Of a DNA stretch of 42,189 nt, positions 6,905 to 16,915 are shown piece after piece (position 1 is the first letter of the stretch; the number at the start of each line of letters is the position of its first letter). A program made the translations under genes and the position numbers. The stretch covers positions 1 through 42,189 of the forward strand of contig JAZROP010000008.1 of NCBI GenBank assembly GCA_045648785.1. Direction: 5' to 3'. Under the pieces are notes generated by a model. It saw nothing but the letters and a program-made list of their open reading frames with translations, did no database searches and had not been told where the DNA came from. This stretch comes from RGIG7450 sp045648785. GTDB lineage: Bacteria > Bacillota > Clostridia > RUG12999.

Positions 6905-9900
6905 TTAAGAAGCAAGTGTTCTTTCAATCCAGACGGTAGTAAACGGAGCATTTTCCGTAAGTTTAATCCTGAGGTATTTATACTCATTTGCAGTTGTCGT
7001 GTATGTTTCTTTCACATCAGCCTTTGATGAAGCTGCACCAAGATTTACCACTGCATCCGCTTTCCAACGGTAAACAATCTTATTTCCGCCATGTTCAATG
7101 GCAATCTGATGATTTTCTTCATCAAATGTATATGTAGCACCTTTTTGAACAAGAATCGGAAGCTGCATATAAAAATCATCACCATTTTCAAAATTTTCAA
7201 CACCAGCGTCAATTGAAATGCCATTGTCTGTCAAATAATATTTCCAAGTAACTGTTTTGTCGTGAATTGTCACACCATTGTCCGTTTTTACACTCGAACT
7301 ACCGCTTAGTTGAAAACTTTTTCCGCTTTCAATCCATGCAAATGATGCCTTTTCTCTACCGGAAACAAATAGCTTTCCATTTGCTGCAGTACCAATTATA
7401 CAGCTGTGCCTCATCTTATCAGCAGTAAAATTACTAGTATAATTGGAAGTAGTTTCCCCCCCGGACATCTTTGTATAGTCCACAGGCTTTCTTGGATTAA
7501 GTGTGTTTGCAAAATAATCATCCCAGATTGTTGTGGGACCACCACCCATCCATGAATAGTTAGACATCTTGGTGCCGGGCATAGAATTGTTGAAATAGCC
7601 AAGCAGATAAATTCCTTTATGTTTAACTGCAACTATACCATTTTCGTCAACAAGAATGTTGTTATCCCCTGAAAGCTCAAACGGAAGTGTGGGCATCTGG
7701 CTGTCGTCAAACAGCTGGTCTTCATGGAAAGTAAAATATGTGGGCGAGTTTGATGCTCTGTATTCTTCAGGCAGTCCACCATGTCCCAATCCTTTATCCT
7801 CATAGTGCAGGCAGGTTCCGTCAGTAACAGAACATGATGCAGGCGTATAATAATACTTATCAATTTTCGGGAGAGCATTGTAATAGGTTATCACATTTTT
7901 CGCCTGAGCATCTGTAACTATAAACGCATTTCTGCTGGGTCTTGAGGTTAAACTTTCGTAATTTTTATAGTCTTTGCCATAAACAGCAACAAGCAGATTT
8001 TTCTTTGCTCTAGGAAAAATATTTTTCATATATCTGTTTCCATCAACCGGACTTGGTCCCATATCTAAGTTAACACGGGATGTCCAGTTTGTAGGTCCAA
8101 CATAGGCAAAGTTTTTGGTTGAGGGCATAGTGAAATAGCTGTCCCACTTAAGATATAGTTCTTCTGCTGCAATAATGTCAGCCTTAAGCTGAGGATCCTG
8201 CATCGATTCAGGCAGGCTCAGGTATATCTGTACAAGACTGCCCCACAGACCTTCACACATTTTACCATAAGATGAACCATCGGCACCGCCGCTTTCTATA
8301 AAGTAGCCAAGTTTTGCCTGACCATGATATTCGTCATTTACCGCTGGCGCTGTCATACCCATAACCTGACGCTTAAGCTGCTCATGATAAATTTCCATTC
8401 CTGACCAAGCGTATGTCCACGCTGTAGCCGTCATAGCCATAATAAGCTGGTTCGAAGGACCCTTTCCACGGAAATTCATAAGCCTGTCAGTTTCATTCAA
8501 CATAGAAGCATCTGTAATTTGTCTGGTCTCAGGAGATAGAAACGGCCTTATAAACCAATAAGCCTGAGCAAGTCCGTGGTCGCCCCAAAAGAACTGCTCG
8601 TATTCATGAAGGTCACCAAGTGCATCGCCTACATTACTTGAATAAACATAAAGCCCGTCCGCCGAAGCCTGAGTTGCAAGATGAAGAAGTACAAGTTCAG
8701 CACGCTTTACAAGTGCCGTATGATTATAGTAGGGGTTAAGTTCGCTGTTTATAGAAACCGGACCTGAGAATGGCTCATTGCCTGAAATTTTATATCTGTC
8801 CGTCTGCCAGTCTCTTGTTGTAACCGCATCCGCTTTATAGAAGGGATAATCCTCCGGTTTAAGCTCACCTGTCCATTCGGGATAAACCGTCTCTCCACTT
8901 TCAATTGTACCGTCACCATCAACATCATAAGGAACCTGATTTCTGGAGATAATTGCACCAAACCATGGATTTTCCGGGTCCATACACTGGGTATCTATCA
9001 ACCCTTTTACATTAGTGAGAGAGCCATGATATGCGCCAAAAAGTTGTGCTTCTGCCTGGACATTATCTACATCATCCGGGATAGCTGTGGGCTTGGTTTC
9101 CGAAATATCAACCGTAAAGTCGCCATCCATTTCATTATAAATTTCTACCATTCTCTCCCTTGCTCGCTTCTGGAGAGGTCCTTTAAGCTGCAAAGATGCA
9201 TATTCATCAGTGTGCTGAATATATCCGCTCATAAGGTCAAGTGCATATTCCTTATTTGGATAAATTATAGGAGTTATGCCTGTAAATCCTAGGCGAACTT
9301 TCATTGCACTCTGGTTTTCAGCAACAAGTTTGTACTGATATGCCTTGCCGCCAACAATAGCAGGAACGCCTTCTTCATTCTGTCTGGGGTCCGCATATAG
9401 GGTAGTATTTTTTTCGCTACCATCAACGCCATAATAGTTTGTGTTAAGCGATGCCATTTGGGTAGAGCCGTCCTCTGAGTACAGGGTAAATGTTGTACCA
9501 TCACCCATACCATTAGCACCACCACCAGCTATACCCATTGTAAGAAAGTCCACCTTTTCGGGAACATAAATATATCCTTCGTGGGGCAATGAGTCATCCA
9601 CAATCATAATAGCGTCCTCGCCTCTAAATCCCCAGCTTTTTTCACCCTTTATGCCAACTGTAAATTTGTCAATTGCATTTTCTCTATAAATAAAATGGGT
9701 ATTCATATTACCATTATTAATCTGAATCTGATAAATTCCTGCAGGACCTTCGGGGATGTTAATAATTTTTTCCATCACACCCGACTCCAGCCAGTCAATA
9801 TCCACGCGGCAAATAACATTACCATTAGGGTCTGTAACCTTGACAAAGCACATGGGGTCCTCCTGGTTGTTGCCTGAATTCTGGCCTGCCTTAAATGGGA

Positions 9901-10654
9901 CCTTGTCCCTTTTCACATAAATTTGTCCGGGGCCTCCGTCATAGCGGGCAATAACACCAAATCCGCCTATACCGCGTTTAACATAACAGTATGTATTTAA
10001 AAGAGTAAATCCTGTCAGGTCAGGAGCAGAAACAATTTCCTCCGTATAAGCAGGAGCAAAGTTTCCACTGAGATAAAGTGCATAAACTGCCGTGGCAAGC
10101 TCGGCTCTTGTTACACTTTCAGACGGATTGAATCTTTTCTTCATACCACTTATCATAATTCCATTGCCAAGTGCTTTTGTAACAGAACTCTTAGCCCAGT
10201 CACTTATTGATTCATAGTCACGAATAAGCTCTGTAAGATAATTTACATCATTTATTTTTTCACCTGCAATTTCATATGCTCTAACAAGCATGACAGCAAA
10301 TTCTTCCCTTGTAATTGCATCGTTCGGTCTGAATATACCATCAGAGCCTGAGATAAGTCCGAGATTTGACGCAAGTGTAATATCCCCCGCATAATGGTTA
10401 GAATCATCAACATCTGAAAAATTCACTGCGTAAGGAGGTCTTAAATCACTTAAAAACCTTGCAATAACAGATGCAGTCTGCGCTCTTGTTGCCGGTTCAT
10501 CGGGCACAAAATCTCCTCCTGCAGTCCAAAGTCCCTCACTTACAACAAAGTCAACTGCAGCCTGATGCAAATGACCTGCTGCTACAACTGGTATAATTCC
10601 AATTGAACTTAATACCAGTGCAATAACCAAAATCTGATAAATTAGTTTTTTCAT
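6905..10654 (-). CDS. SLH-anchored cell-surface protein with polysaccharide-lyase/heparinase-like region, 1249 aa
   Basis: A signal peptide (residues 1-25, ending VVAA) is followed by three S-layer-homology repeats (about 27-200; landmarks FVPDEPATRAQTASVI, GIFRPNDAITREEFAV, RFNPSESVTRAELATA) that anchor the protein to cell-wall polysaccharide. A beta-rich region follows (about 210-460). Residues about 640-900 look like an alpha/alpha toroid (LAQAYWFIRPFL, ESGGADGSSYGKMCEGLWGSL), and the C-terminal about 300 residues like the beta-sandwich of polysaccharide lyases or heparinase II/III-type enzymes (HYEDKGLGHGG, WMGGGPTTIWDDY). That enzymatic assignment is tentative; I cannot name the PL family or substrate. 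It sits between recN and spoIVB with its own terminator. Confidence 0.7.
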   Translation of the reverse strand: MKKLIYQILVIALVLSSIGIIPVVAAGHLHQAAVDFVVSEGLWTAGGDFVPDEPATRAQTASVIARFLSDLRPPYAVNFSDVDDSNHYAGDITLASNLGLISGSDGIFRPNDAITREEFAVMLVRAYEIAGEKINDVNYLTELIRDYESISDWAKSSVTKALGNGIMISGMKKRFNPSESVTRAELATAVYALYLSGNFAPAYTEEIVSAPDLTGFTLLNTYCYVKRGIGGFGVIARYDGGPGQIYVKRDKVPFKAGQNSGNNQEDPMCFVKVTDPNGNVICRVDIDWLESGVMEKIINIPEGPAGIYQIQINNGNMNTHFIYRENAIDKFTVGIKGEKSWGFRGEDAIMIVDDSLPHEGYIYVPEKVDFLTMGIAGGGANGMGDGTTFTLYSEDGSTQMASLNTNYYGVDGSEKNTTLYADPRQNEEGVPAIVGGKAYQYKLVAENQSAMKVRLGFTGITPIIYPNKEYALDLMSGYIQHTDEYASLQLKGPLQKRARERMVEIYNEMDGDFTVDISETKPTAIPDDVDNVQAEAQLFGAYHGSLTNVKGLIDTQCMDPENPWFGAIISRNQVPYDVDGDGTIESGETVYPEWTGELKPEDYPFYKADAVTTRDWQTDRYKISGNEPFSGPVSINSELNPYYNHTALVKRAELVLLHLATQASADGLYVYSSNVGDALGDLHEYEQFFWGDHGLAQAYWFIRPFLSPETRQITDASMLNETDRLMNFRGKGPSNQLIMAMTATAWTYAWSGMEIYHEQLKRQVMGMTAPAVNDEYHGQAKLGYFIESGGADGSSYGKMCEGLWGSLVQIYLSLPESMQDPQLKADIIAAEELYLKWDSYFTMPSTKNFAYVGPTNWTSRVNLDMGPSPVDGNRYMKNIFPRAKKNLLVAVYGKDYKNYESLTSRPSRNAFIVTDAQAKNVITYYNALPKIDKYYYTPASCSVTDGTCLHYEDKGLGHGGLPEEYRASNSPTYFTFHEDQLFDDSQMPTLPFELSGDNNILVDENGIVAVKHKGIYLLGYFNNSMPGTKMSNYSWMGGGPTTIWDDYFANTLNPRKPVDYTKMSGGETTSNYTSNFTADKMRHSCIIGTAANGKLFVSGREKASFAWIESGKSFQLSGSSSVKTDNGVTIHDKTVTWKYYLTDNGISIDAGVENFENGDDFYMQLPILVQKGATYTFDEENHQIAIEHGGNKIVYRWKADAVVNLGAASSKADVKETYTTTANEYKYLRIKLTENAPFTTVWIERTLAS

Positions 10655-10704
10655 CTCTCACATACCTTTCCCGTTATTGACTAAATTTTTTTGTTTTATT
10701 ATTT

Positions 10705-12372
10705 CTAATAATTTTCTCGTAACATTTCTCCCGCTTGTGCGATTGCCGTGGCACTTGGACTTGCTCCAGCATTAATGCGGGCAATTTCCTGAACTCTGCC
10801 TTCATTATCAAGCAACACTACCTGTGTGTGTGTTTCCAAATCAGACATTTCCTTTTTAATCAGAAAATGCTTGTCTGCTTTTGCCGCAATGTGAGCGCTG
10901 TGAGTTATAACAATCGTCTGGTCCTTAACACTGATTTTCTTCAGTTTTTCGGCAACCTTCTGTGCCGTTATTCCACTTATTCCTGTATCAATTTCGTCAA
11001 AAATATATGTTTTTTTATTTTCAAAAGCCGCTGTGAAGCTTTTAACGCCAAGCATAATCCTGGACATTTCCCCGCCCGATGCAATTTTCGCCATTGGTTT
11101 TAAACTTTCTCCGGCGTTGGGTGAAAGCATAAACTCAACCTTATCGCTGCCCGTTGCTGACAGATTTTCCGTTTTAGAAAACATTACTTCAAACCGCACT
11201 TTAGGCATATTAAGTTGTGTAAGCTCACAAATCATTTCCTTTTCAAATTCTTTTGCTGTTTCTTTACGAACTTCCGAAATATTTCCGGCAAGCTTTAATA
11301 GTTTGTCCTCCAGCTCTGCCTTTTCTGCCATAAGCTTTTCAAGCTTTTCCCCGCTACCCAGAAGTTTTTCAAGCTTTTCCCTTGCCTTTTCAGGAAACTC
11401 AAGCAGCTCCTGCGGTTTTAATTTATACTTATTACACATCGTTTTTATAGCGTACAACCTGTCCGCAAGACTCTCAAGTTCGGCAGGGTTTGACTCAACA
11501 TGGTGAATCTGCGAAGAAATTTCAGACGCTATATCCTCAAGCCTGTATGTAATATCATCAAGTTGTTCACTCAATTCTTCAAACCTTGAAGAAATACTTT
11601 TTAAATATTGCAGTTGCCCCGATGCAGAACGAAGCAAATCTGTTGCATTATAATCTCCTGCCGAGACAAGCCCATGTATATCTTTTATATTTTTCGAAAT
11701 TATTTCGCTGTTTTTCAGTTCATTTATCCGTTGCTCAAGTTGCTCGGTTTCATTTTCCTGCAATTTCAGCAGTTCTATCTCGTTTATCTGAAATTCCAGA
11801 AGCTCTGTTTCATACTTTCTTCTGTCTTCATTTTCCGAAAGCTCTTTTATTGTTTTCTCTGTTTCTTTGAGTTTATAATAATTCTCAATATATTCATTCA
11901 TCAACGAGGAAAGCTTTTCTCCCGCACGACAATCTATAAGCTCAAGTTGACGAGTTTCTGAACAAAGCAGAGATGTATCATTCTGTCCATGTATATTCAC
12001 AAGCAGATCTGAAACCTCTTTAATAAGCGAAAGCTGACAAAGTACACCATTTATTCTGCACACGCCTCTTCCACTTTGAGAAATTTCACGATATATAAGA
12101 AGTGTTTCATCCTCTGTTTTTTCAACACCTATTTTTTGCAGTTTTTCCCATGTATTCTCATCAGGATAAAAAATAGCCGAAACATCTGCTTTCTCTTCGC
12201 CTGTTCTTATTATATTTTTTGTGGCTTTTTCACCCAAAATCATCTGTATTGCACCGATAATCACAGATTTACCTGCACCCGTTTCACCGGTCAGTACATT
12301 AAGTCCATCAAAAAATTCTATATCTGCATGCTTTACTACCGCAACATTATTTATACTGAGTTGTGCAAGCAC
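10705..12372 (-). CDS. recN: DNA repair protein RecN
   Basis: SMC-like ATPase acting early in double-strand-break repair. Walker A GETGAGKS is at 29-36, a long coiled-coil middle follows (about 150-370), then the ABC signature ASGGEMSRIMLG and Walker B YIFDEIDTGISG. The 555-aa length is normal. The start is GTG at 12372 with AGGTGG upstream, 16 nt after the argR stop, so argR-recN is an operon as in other Firmicutes. Confidence 0.96.
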   Translation of the reverse strand: MLAQLSINNVAVVKHADIEFFDGLNVLTGETGAGKSVIIGAIQMILGEKATKNIIRTGEEKADVSAIFYPDENTWEKLQKIGVEKTEDETLLIYREISQSGRGVCRINGVLCQLSLIKEVSDLLVNIHGQNDTSLLCSETRQLELIDCRAGEKLSSLMNEYIENYYKLKETEKTIKELSENEDRRKYETELLEFQINEIELLKLQENETEQLEQRINELKNSEIISKNIKDIHGLVSAGDYNATDLLRSASGQLQYLKSISSRFEELSEQLDDITYRLEDIASEISSQIHHVESNPAELESLADRLYAIKTMCNKYKLKPQELLEFPEKAREKLEKLLGSGEKLEKLMAEKAELEDKLLKLAGNISEVRKETAKEFEKEMICELTQLNMPKVRFEVMFSKTENLSATGSDKVEFMLSPNAGESLKPMAKIASGGEMSRIMLGVKSFTAAFENKKTYIFDEIDTGISGITAQKVAEKLKKISVKDQTIVITHSAHIAAKADKHFLIKKEMSDLETHTQVVLLDNEGRVQEIARINAGASPSATAIAQAGEMLRENY

Positions 12373-12388
12373 TGGTTTTCACCACCTG

Positions 12389-12847
12389 TCAGTTTCTAAG
12401 CATTAGTCTGAGTTGATCCGCTACCTTACCTGCTTCCTTATCCGATTTTGCTACAGTCATTATAGTATCGTCACCTGCTATACATCCAATAATTCCTTTG
12501 TATTCCATAGAATCTATCAGTGTAGCCGCTGCCTGTGCCATACCGGACAGAGTTTTTACAACAATAATATTTGCTGCCGAATCAACCGAAACAACTGCTT
12601 CGGCAAAAATATTGCTGAGCCTTGTTTCTATATCCTCAAATGCTTGATTGGACATTGACACATATCTGTATTCATTATCACTGTCAGCGGTTTTAACAAG
12701 CTTAAGTTCCTTTATATCTCTTGAAACCGTTGCCTGTGTTACATCTGCTCCCGCTTCTCTGAGTCGCTGTGTTATTTCCCCTTGTGTTCTTATAATATTG
12801 TCTTTTATAAGATTTAAAATAAAATAATGTCTTTCAAATTTATTCAC
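12389..12847 (-). CDS. argR: Arginine repressor ArgR
   Basis: Arginine-responsive hexameric repressor (AhrC/ArgR). It has the N-terminal winged helix (TQGEITQRLREAGADVTQATVSRDIKEL) and the C-terminal arginine-binding/oligomerisation domain (GIIGCIAGDDTIMTVAKS). 152 aa. The start is GTG at 12847 with GGGAG upstream, 12 nt after the nadK stop. The nadK-argR-recN order is conserved in Firmicutes. Confidence 0.95.
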   Translation of the reverse strand: MNKFERHYFILNLIKDNIIRTQGEITQRLREAGADVTQATVSRDIKELKLVKTADSDNEYRYVSMSNQAFEDIETRLSNIFAEAVVSVDSAANIIVVKTLSGMAQAAATLIDSMEYKGIIGCIAGDDTIMTVAKSDKEAGKVADQLRLMLRN

Positions 12848-12859
12848 TTTCGCTTCTCC

Positions 12860-13663
12860 CTATTTGCAAAATTTCTTTCTGAGAGTTTTCAGGAAGCTTC
12901 TTTCGTTCATTTTAATTATTTTTGCTTTTTGTCGGCATTTTGTAATATTTATAACATCATCCCTGCCAAGCTGTGCAATTTCCGCTCCGTCAACCTCAAT
13001 CGTTGCCGGAAGTTTACCTTTTGCAGAAATTGTCAACGCATCTTCAGCGGTAAGCACCATGCTTCTGGAATGTAAATCATAAGCACATATAGGAGTTACA
13101 AGGAAAACATCCATAGTTGGTGATACAATCGGCCCTCCCGCTGATAAGGAATAAGCCGTTGAACCCGTTGGTGTTGAAATAATAACACCGTCTGCACGGT
13201 AATCATCGAGCGGTTCGCCACCTGACTCGATAGAAATATCAATCATTTTATGGCAGTTTCCTCTAGAAACTATAATATCATTCAGCGCTGTTATCTGAAG
13301 AGTTTTATCTGCTGTAACTATCTGCGCCTCAAGCATCATTCGTTCTTCAATATTATAATTTTCATTCAGAATATTTTCTGCCAATTTGAAAATTTCGTCA
13401 GGATCTATCGCTGCAAGAAATCCAATTCTGCCAAGATTTACACCACATACAGGAATAGAATGAACTGCTGCCGCTTTTGCTGCTCGGATAATGGTTCCGT
13501 CACCACCGAGCGCGATTACCACATCTGTTTGTTCAATGTCCGCTGATGTAATCTTTTCGGTGAAAATTTTCAGTTCTGCTTTGCCTTCAAAAGCTTTTTT
13601 TATGTCGGAAATAATTTTCCCGTCCTTATCTTTCGCCTGATTATACACAACAGAAATGACCAT
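12860..13663 (-). CDS. nadK: NAD kinase
   Basis: Phosphorylates NAD to NADP. Motifs: ALGGDGTIIRA (GGDGT at about 53-57), ALNDIIVSRG, and ADGVIISTPTGSTAYSLSAGGP. The ATG at 13663 (MVISVVYN) is preferred because GAAAGGG lies at proper spacing; a GTG three codons upstream (13672) overlaps that ribosome site. First gene of the nadK-argR-recN operon. Confidence 0.94.
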   Translation of the reverse strand: MVISVVYNQAKDKDGKIISDIKKAFEGKAELKIFTEKITSADIEQTDVVIALGGDGTIIRAAKAAAVHSIPVCGVNLGRIGFLAAIDPDEIFKLAENILNENYNIEERMMLEAQIVTADKTLQITALNDIIVSRGNCHKMIDISIESGGEPLDDYRADGVIISTPTGSTAYSLSAGGPIVSPTMDVFLVTPICAYDLHSRSMVLTAEDALTISAKGKLPATIEVDGAEIAQLGRDDVINITKCRQKAKIIKMNERSFLKTLRKKFCK

Positions 13664-13761
13664 CTTCTTCACCCTTTCTAATTTTAAGCCTACTTATTTA
13701 TATTATATAAAATTTTATACTAAAAAACAAGTGTTTTATGTAATTTTTTTCACTTTACACA

Positions 13762-13824
13762 AAAAATCGGGTCTTTTGCGGATATAGCCAACAATTTCTC
13801 GTCAGCCACATCTACAAAAGACCC
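13762..13824 (-). terminator. Terminator after spoVS (long imperfect hairpin)
   Basis: GGGTCTTTTG (minus strand, 13815-13824) pairs with CAAAAGACCC (13769-13778); inner stretches also pair, and GATTTTTTG follows. It separates spoVS from nadK. Confidence 0.75.
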
Positions 13825-13846
13825 ATTTTTTACGCAGAAATATGTA

Positions 13847-14107
13847 CTATTTTGTTTCTACAATCAGTCTGATAGCTGTTCTTGTCTCGCTATCAACTTC
13901 AACCTCAACAAAGGACGGTGTACAAACAAGTTCAACTCCTGTCGGCGCAACAAATCCTCTTGCGATAGCAACAGCTTTCACAGCCTGATTTACCGCGCCC
14001 GCGCCAATCGCCTGGATTTCCGCCTCTTTGTTCTCCCGTATAACTTCGGAAAGGGCTCCTGCTACTGAATTTGGTTTCGATTTTGATGAAACTTTAAGTA
14101 TGTCCAA
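13847..14107 (-). CDS. spoVS: Stage V sporulation protein S
   Basis: Alba-fold protein needed for spore coat and cortex development. The sequence (LKVSSKSKPNSVAGALS, AIGAGAVNQAVKAVAIARGF) and the 86-aa length fit SpoVS closely. The start appears to be TTG at 14107, with GGAGGAA at proper spacing upstream; there is no in-frame ATG nearby. Linkage to rny-ymdB is conserved in Clostridia and Bacilli. Confidence 0.95.
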   Translation of the reverse strand: MDILKVSSKSKPNSVAGALSEVIRENKEAEIQAIGAGAVNQAVKAVAIARGFVAPTGVELVCTPSFVEVEVDSETRTAIRLIVETK

Positions 14108-14229
14108 TTTTCTATTCCTCCTAAAAATTGTAGTATACTTTTAAGTTCGTCATAAATCCCGTCAAATCCTTTGATACAATTTACATACTTTATCACATAT
14201 TTATATGCATTTATACCAATCCTTTTTTG

Positions 14230-14991
14230 TCATTTTATGGAAAATCTTGTTATATCGGTTGCTTTTCCGTCTTTTTCAGCCGAAATAACAATCCCGTCAA
14301 GCCTGCAATTCCCGTCAGCAGTTTTATATTTTTCTCTTGTGCCATTTATAAAATTACCCACTGCAATTTCCGTCTTAACACCCAGAACCGAATTGTACGG
14401 TCCTGTCATTCCAACATCGGTAATATATGCTGTTTTCCCATTTATAAGACATTCGTCTGCGGTTTGAACATGAGTATGCGTGCCAAATACGCATGTTGCT
14501 CTTCCGCTGAGATAATGTCCCATCGCAAGTTTTTCGCTTGTAGCCTCTGCATGAAAATCAACAAAAATCATATCAGCGTCCACAGACTCTACAAATTCTC
14601 TTGCCGGTTTAAAGGGGTCGTCCTCGTTTTTCATAAAAACTTTGCCTAAAAGATTTACAACTGCTATTTTAACTCCTAAACATTCTTTTACAATATACCC
14701 GTTGCCACATTCTTCCCCACAGTTTAACGGTCTTATTATCGGATATCCTTCATTAAATAAGGTGTATATTGCTTTTTTTGAAAAAGCGTGGTTCCCCGTA
14801 GTAATGACATCCGCTCCTGCATCGAGCAGCATATCGGCACTCCACCGGTCAATACCCAATCCATCCGCTGCATTTTCACCATTTACAATAACAAATTCCG
14901 CATTGTAATCCTGTTTAAGATATTTAATCTGCCCAGCAGCCATTTCTGTTCCGCTTCTGCCAACAACATCACCTATGCAAAGTATGTTCAT
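14230..14991 (-). CDS. ymdB: YmdB-family metallophosphoesterase
   Basis: Calcineurin-like phosphoesterase of the YmdB family, a 2',3'-cyclic-nucleotide phosphodiesterase that in B. subtilis influences RNase Y and developmental fate. Metal-ligand motifs in order: GDVVGRSG, NGENAADG, ITTGNHAFSKK, DFHAEATSE, GTHTHVQTAD. The start at 14991 (MNILCIGDVVG) has AAAGGTG upstream; the longer frame would run into the rny terminator. Confidence 0.93.
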   Translation of the reverse strand: MNILCIGDVVGRSGTEMAAGQIKYLKQDYNAEFVIVNGENAADGLGIDRWSADMLLDAGADVITTGNHAFSKKAIYTLFNEGYPIIRPLNCGEECGNGYIVKECLGVKIAVVNLLGKVFMKNEDDPFKPAREFVESVDADMIFVDFHAEATSEKLAMGHYLSGRATCVFGTHTHVQTADECLINGKTAYITDVGMTGPYNSVLGVKTEIAVGNFINGTREKYKTADGNCRLDGIVISAEKDGKATDITRFSIK

Positions 14992-15004
14992 ATTGTCACC
15001 TTTT

Positions 15005-15038
15005 TCTAAAAAACAGGACTGCCTCACGGGCAGTCCTG
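15005..15038 (-). terminator. Terminator after rny
   Basis: A 10-bp perfect stem (caggactgcc / ggcagtcctg) followed on the minus strand by TTTTTTAG. It lies between rny and ymdB, so the two genes are at least partly uncoupled. Confidence 0.88.
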
Positions 15039-15042
15039 AAAA

Positions 15043-16590
15043 TTATTTTGCGTATTCGATTGCACGAACTTCCCTGATTACATTAACCTTAATCTGACCG
15101 GGGTATTCAAGTTCATCTTCAATCTTTTTAACAATGTCTTTCGCAACAAGAATCATGGATTCGTCACTAACATTTTCAGGCTTAACCATAATACGAACTT
15201 CTCGTCCCGCCTGAATAGCAAATGAGCGTTCAACGCCGTCAAAGCTTGATGCAATTTCTTCGAGTTTTTCAAGACGCTTTATGTATGTCTCAATATTTTC
15301 TCTTCTTGCACCGGGACGCGCAGCAGAAACAGCGTCTGCCGCCTGAACTACACATGCTGCAATCGTATTGGCATCAACATCACCGTGATGTGCCATAATA
15401 GCGTGAACAATTTCATCGCTTTCTTTATATTTTCTTGCAACATTAGCACCAATGTCAACATGTGAGCCTTCAACTTCATGGTCAATAGATTTACCGATAT
15501 CGTGAAGCAGACCTGCTCTTTTTGCAATAGCAGGGTCAACACCCATTTCAGCCGCCATAATACCTGCCACATGCGCAACCTCTATGCTGTGCATGAGTAC
15601 ATTCTGACCGTAACTGGTTCTGTATTTAAGCTTACCTAAAAGTCTAATAAGTTCAGGATGAAGTCCGTGAACTCCTGTTTCAAATGTAGCTCTTTCGCCT
15701 TCCTGTTTAATGGTGTTTTCAACCTCTTTACGAGCCTTTTCAACCATTTCTTCAATTCTTGCCGGATGAATTCTACCGTCATGAATAAGTCTTTCAAGAG
15801 CTATTCTTGCAATCTCACGGCGAACCGGATCAAATCCCGAAAGAATAACCGCTTCGGGAGTATCATCAATAATAAGGTCAATACCTGTAAGAGTTTCTAT
15901 TGTTCTGATATTTCTGCCTTCACGACCAATAATTCTGCCCTTCATTTCATCACTGGGCAGTGCAACAACCGAAACTGTAATTTCAGCAGCATGGTCTGCG
16001 GCACATCTCTGAATTGCAAGACCTACGATTTCTCTTGCTTTTGTTTCAGCCTCTTCTTTAGCCTTGTCCTCAATTTCTTTTACCAGCATTGCAGCTTCAT
16101 GTCTTGCTTCACTCTCAATATCTTTTATAAGATACTGTTTAGCCTCTTCTTTTGTGTATCCGGAAATTTTTTCCAATACTTCAAGCTGACGCTGATGAGC
16201 TTCTTCAAGCTTAGCCTTGCTTACTTCAAGCTCTTTGTCTTTTTGAGCTAGTTGCTCTTCCTTTTTCTCAACAGAAGCAACTTTCTTATCAAGAGTTTCC
16301 TCTTTCTGAGCTATTCTGCCTTCTTTTCTCGTAATTTCACGACGGGCTTCTTTCAGCTCTTTTTCCGTTTCAATACGATTTCTCTGAATTTCTTCTTTAG
16401 CTTCTACGAGAATTTCCTTTTTCTTTGCCTGTGCCTCTTTTTCCGCGTCTTTAATAATAATTTTTGCTCTATTTTCAGCCGAACCTATAGCTTTTTCAGC
16501 AATATTCTTTCTATACTGAATTCCAACAAGAAAACCAACTATTCCTAAGACTACGGCAGAGGCAGTCAGTACAATGTTAATAAGATCCAT
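15043..16590 (-). CDS. rny: Ribonuclease Y
   Basis: Membrane-anchored endoribonuclease that starts mRNA decay. It has an N-terminal transmembrane helix (residues 3-23), a long charged coiled coil (about 30-190), a KH domain (GRIIGREGRNIRTIE), and an HD domain (HSIEVAHVAGIMA, RAGLLHDIGKSIDHE). 515 aa, typical. AGGAGAGG lies upstream of the ATG. Confidence 0.97.
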   Translation of the reverse strand: MDLINIVLTASAVVLGIVGFLVGIQYRKNIAEKAIGSAENRAKIIIKDAEKEAQAKKKEILVEAKEEIQRNRIETEKELKEARREITRKEGRIAQKEETLDKKVASVEKKEEQLAQKDKELEVSKAKLEEAHQRQLEVLEKISGYTKEEAKQYLIKDIESEARHEAAMLVKEIEDKAKEEAETKAREIVGLAIQRCAADHAAEITVSVVALPSDEMKGRIIGREGRNIRTIETLTGIDLIIDDTPEAVILSGFDPVRREIARIALERLIHDGRIHPARIEEMVEKARKEVENTIKQEGERATFETGVHGLHPELIRLLGKLKYRTSYGQNVLMHSIEVAHVAGIMAAEMGVDPAIAKRAGLLHDIGKSIDHEVEGSHVDIGANVARKYKESDEIVHAIMAHHGDVDANTIAACVVQAADAVSAARPGARRENIETYIKRLEKLEEIASSFDGVERSFAIQAGREVRIMVKPENVSDESMILVAKDIVKKIEDELEYPGQIKVNVIREVRAIEYAK

Positions 16591-16720
16591 TGTTCTATAC
16601 CTCTCCTAAAATATTTTTATCTTTTTTGCACTTTCGCACAAAAAACCATAATAATATTTTATACTTTTTTATGTTAACTGTCAAGCATTTTGTTAATTTT
16701 ATTTATTTTTATTTTACATA

Positions 16721-16749
16721 TTGACAAACAACTTTTTTTGTGATATCAT
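16721..16749 (+). promoter_or_regulatory. Promoter of tRNA-Trp
   Basis: TTGACA (16721-16726), 17-nt spacer, TATCAT (16744-16749), 17 nt upstream of the tRNA. Confidence 0.85.
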
Positions 16750-16766
16750 GTTTTGGTAACATACAT

Positions 16767-16842
16767 AGGGGTATAGTTCAGCTGGTAGAGCGACAGTCTC
16801 CAAAACTGTAAGTCGTGGGTTCGAATCCTACTGCCCCTGCCA
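16767..16842 (+). tRNA. tRNA-Trp (CCA)
   Basis: Cloverleaf: acceptor AGGGGTA/TGCCCCT with one G-T pair, anticodon stem ACAGT/ACTGT with loop CTCCAAA (anticodon CCA), T loop GGTTCGAATCC, discriminator G and encoded CCA. Confidence 0.96.
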
Positions 16843-16846
16843 TACA

Positions 16847-16885
16847 AAATGGCTCAAACACTGCGTTTGAGCCATTTCTTATTTT
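16847..16885 (+). terminator. Terminator of tRNA-Trp
   Basis: A 12-bp perfect stem (aaatggctcaaa / tttgagccattt) with a 7-nt loop, then cttattttt. Confidence 0.88.
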
Positions 16886-16915
16886 TACGAAATGCAAAAA
16901 TTTTGTGTTTCAAAA

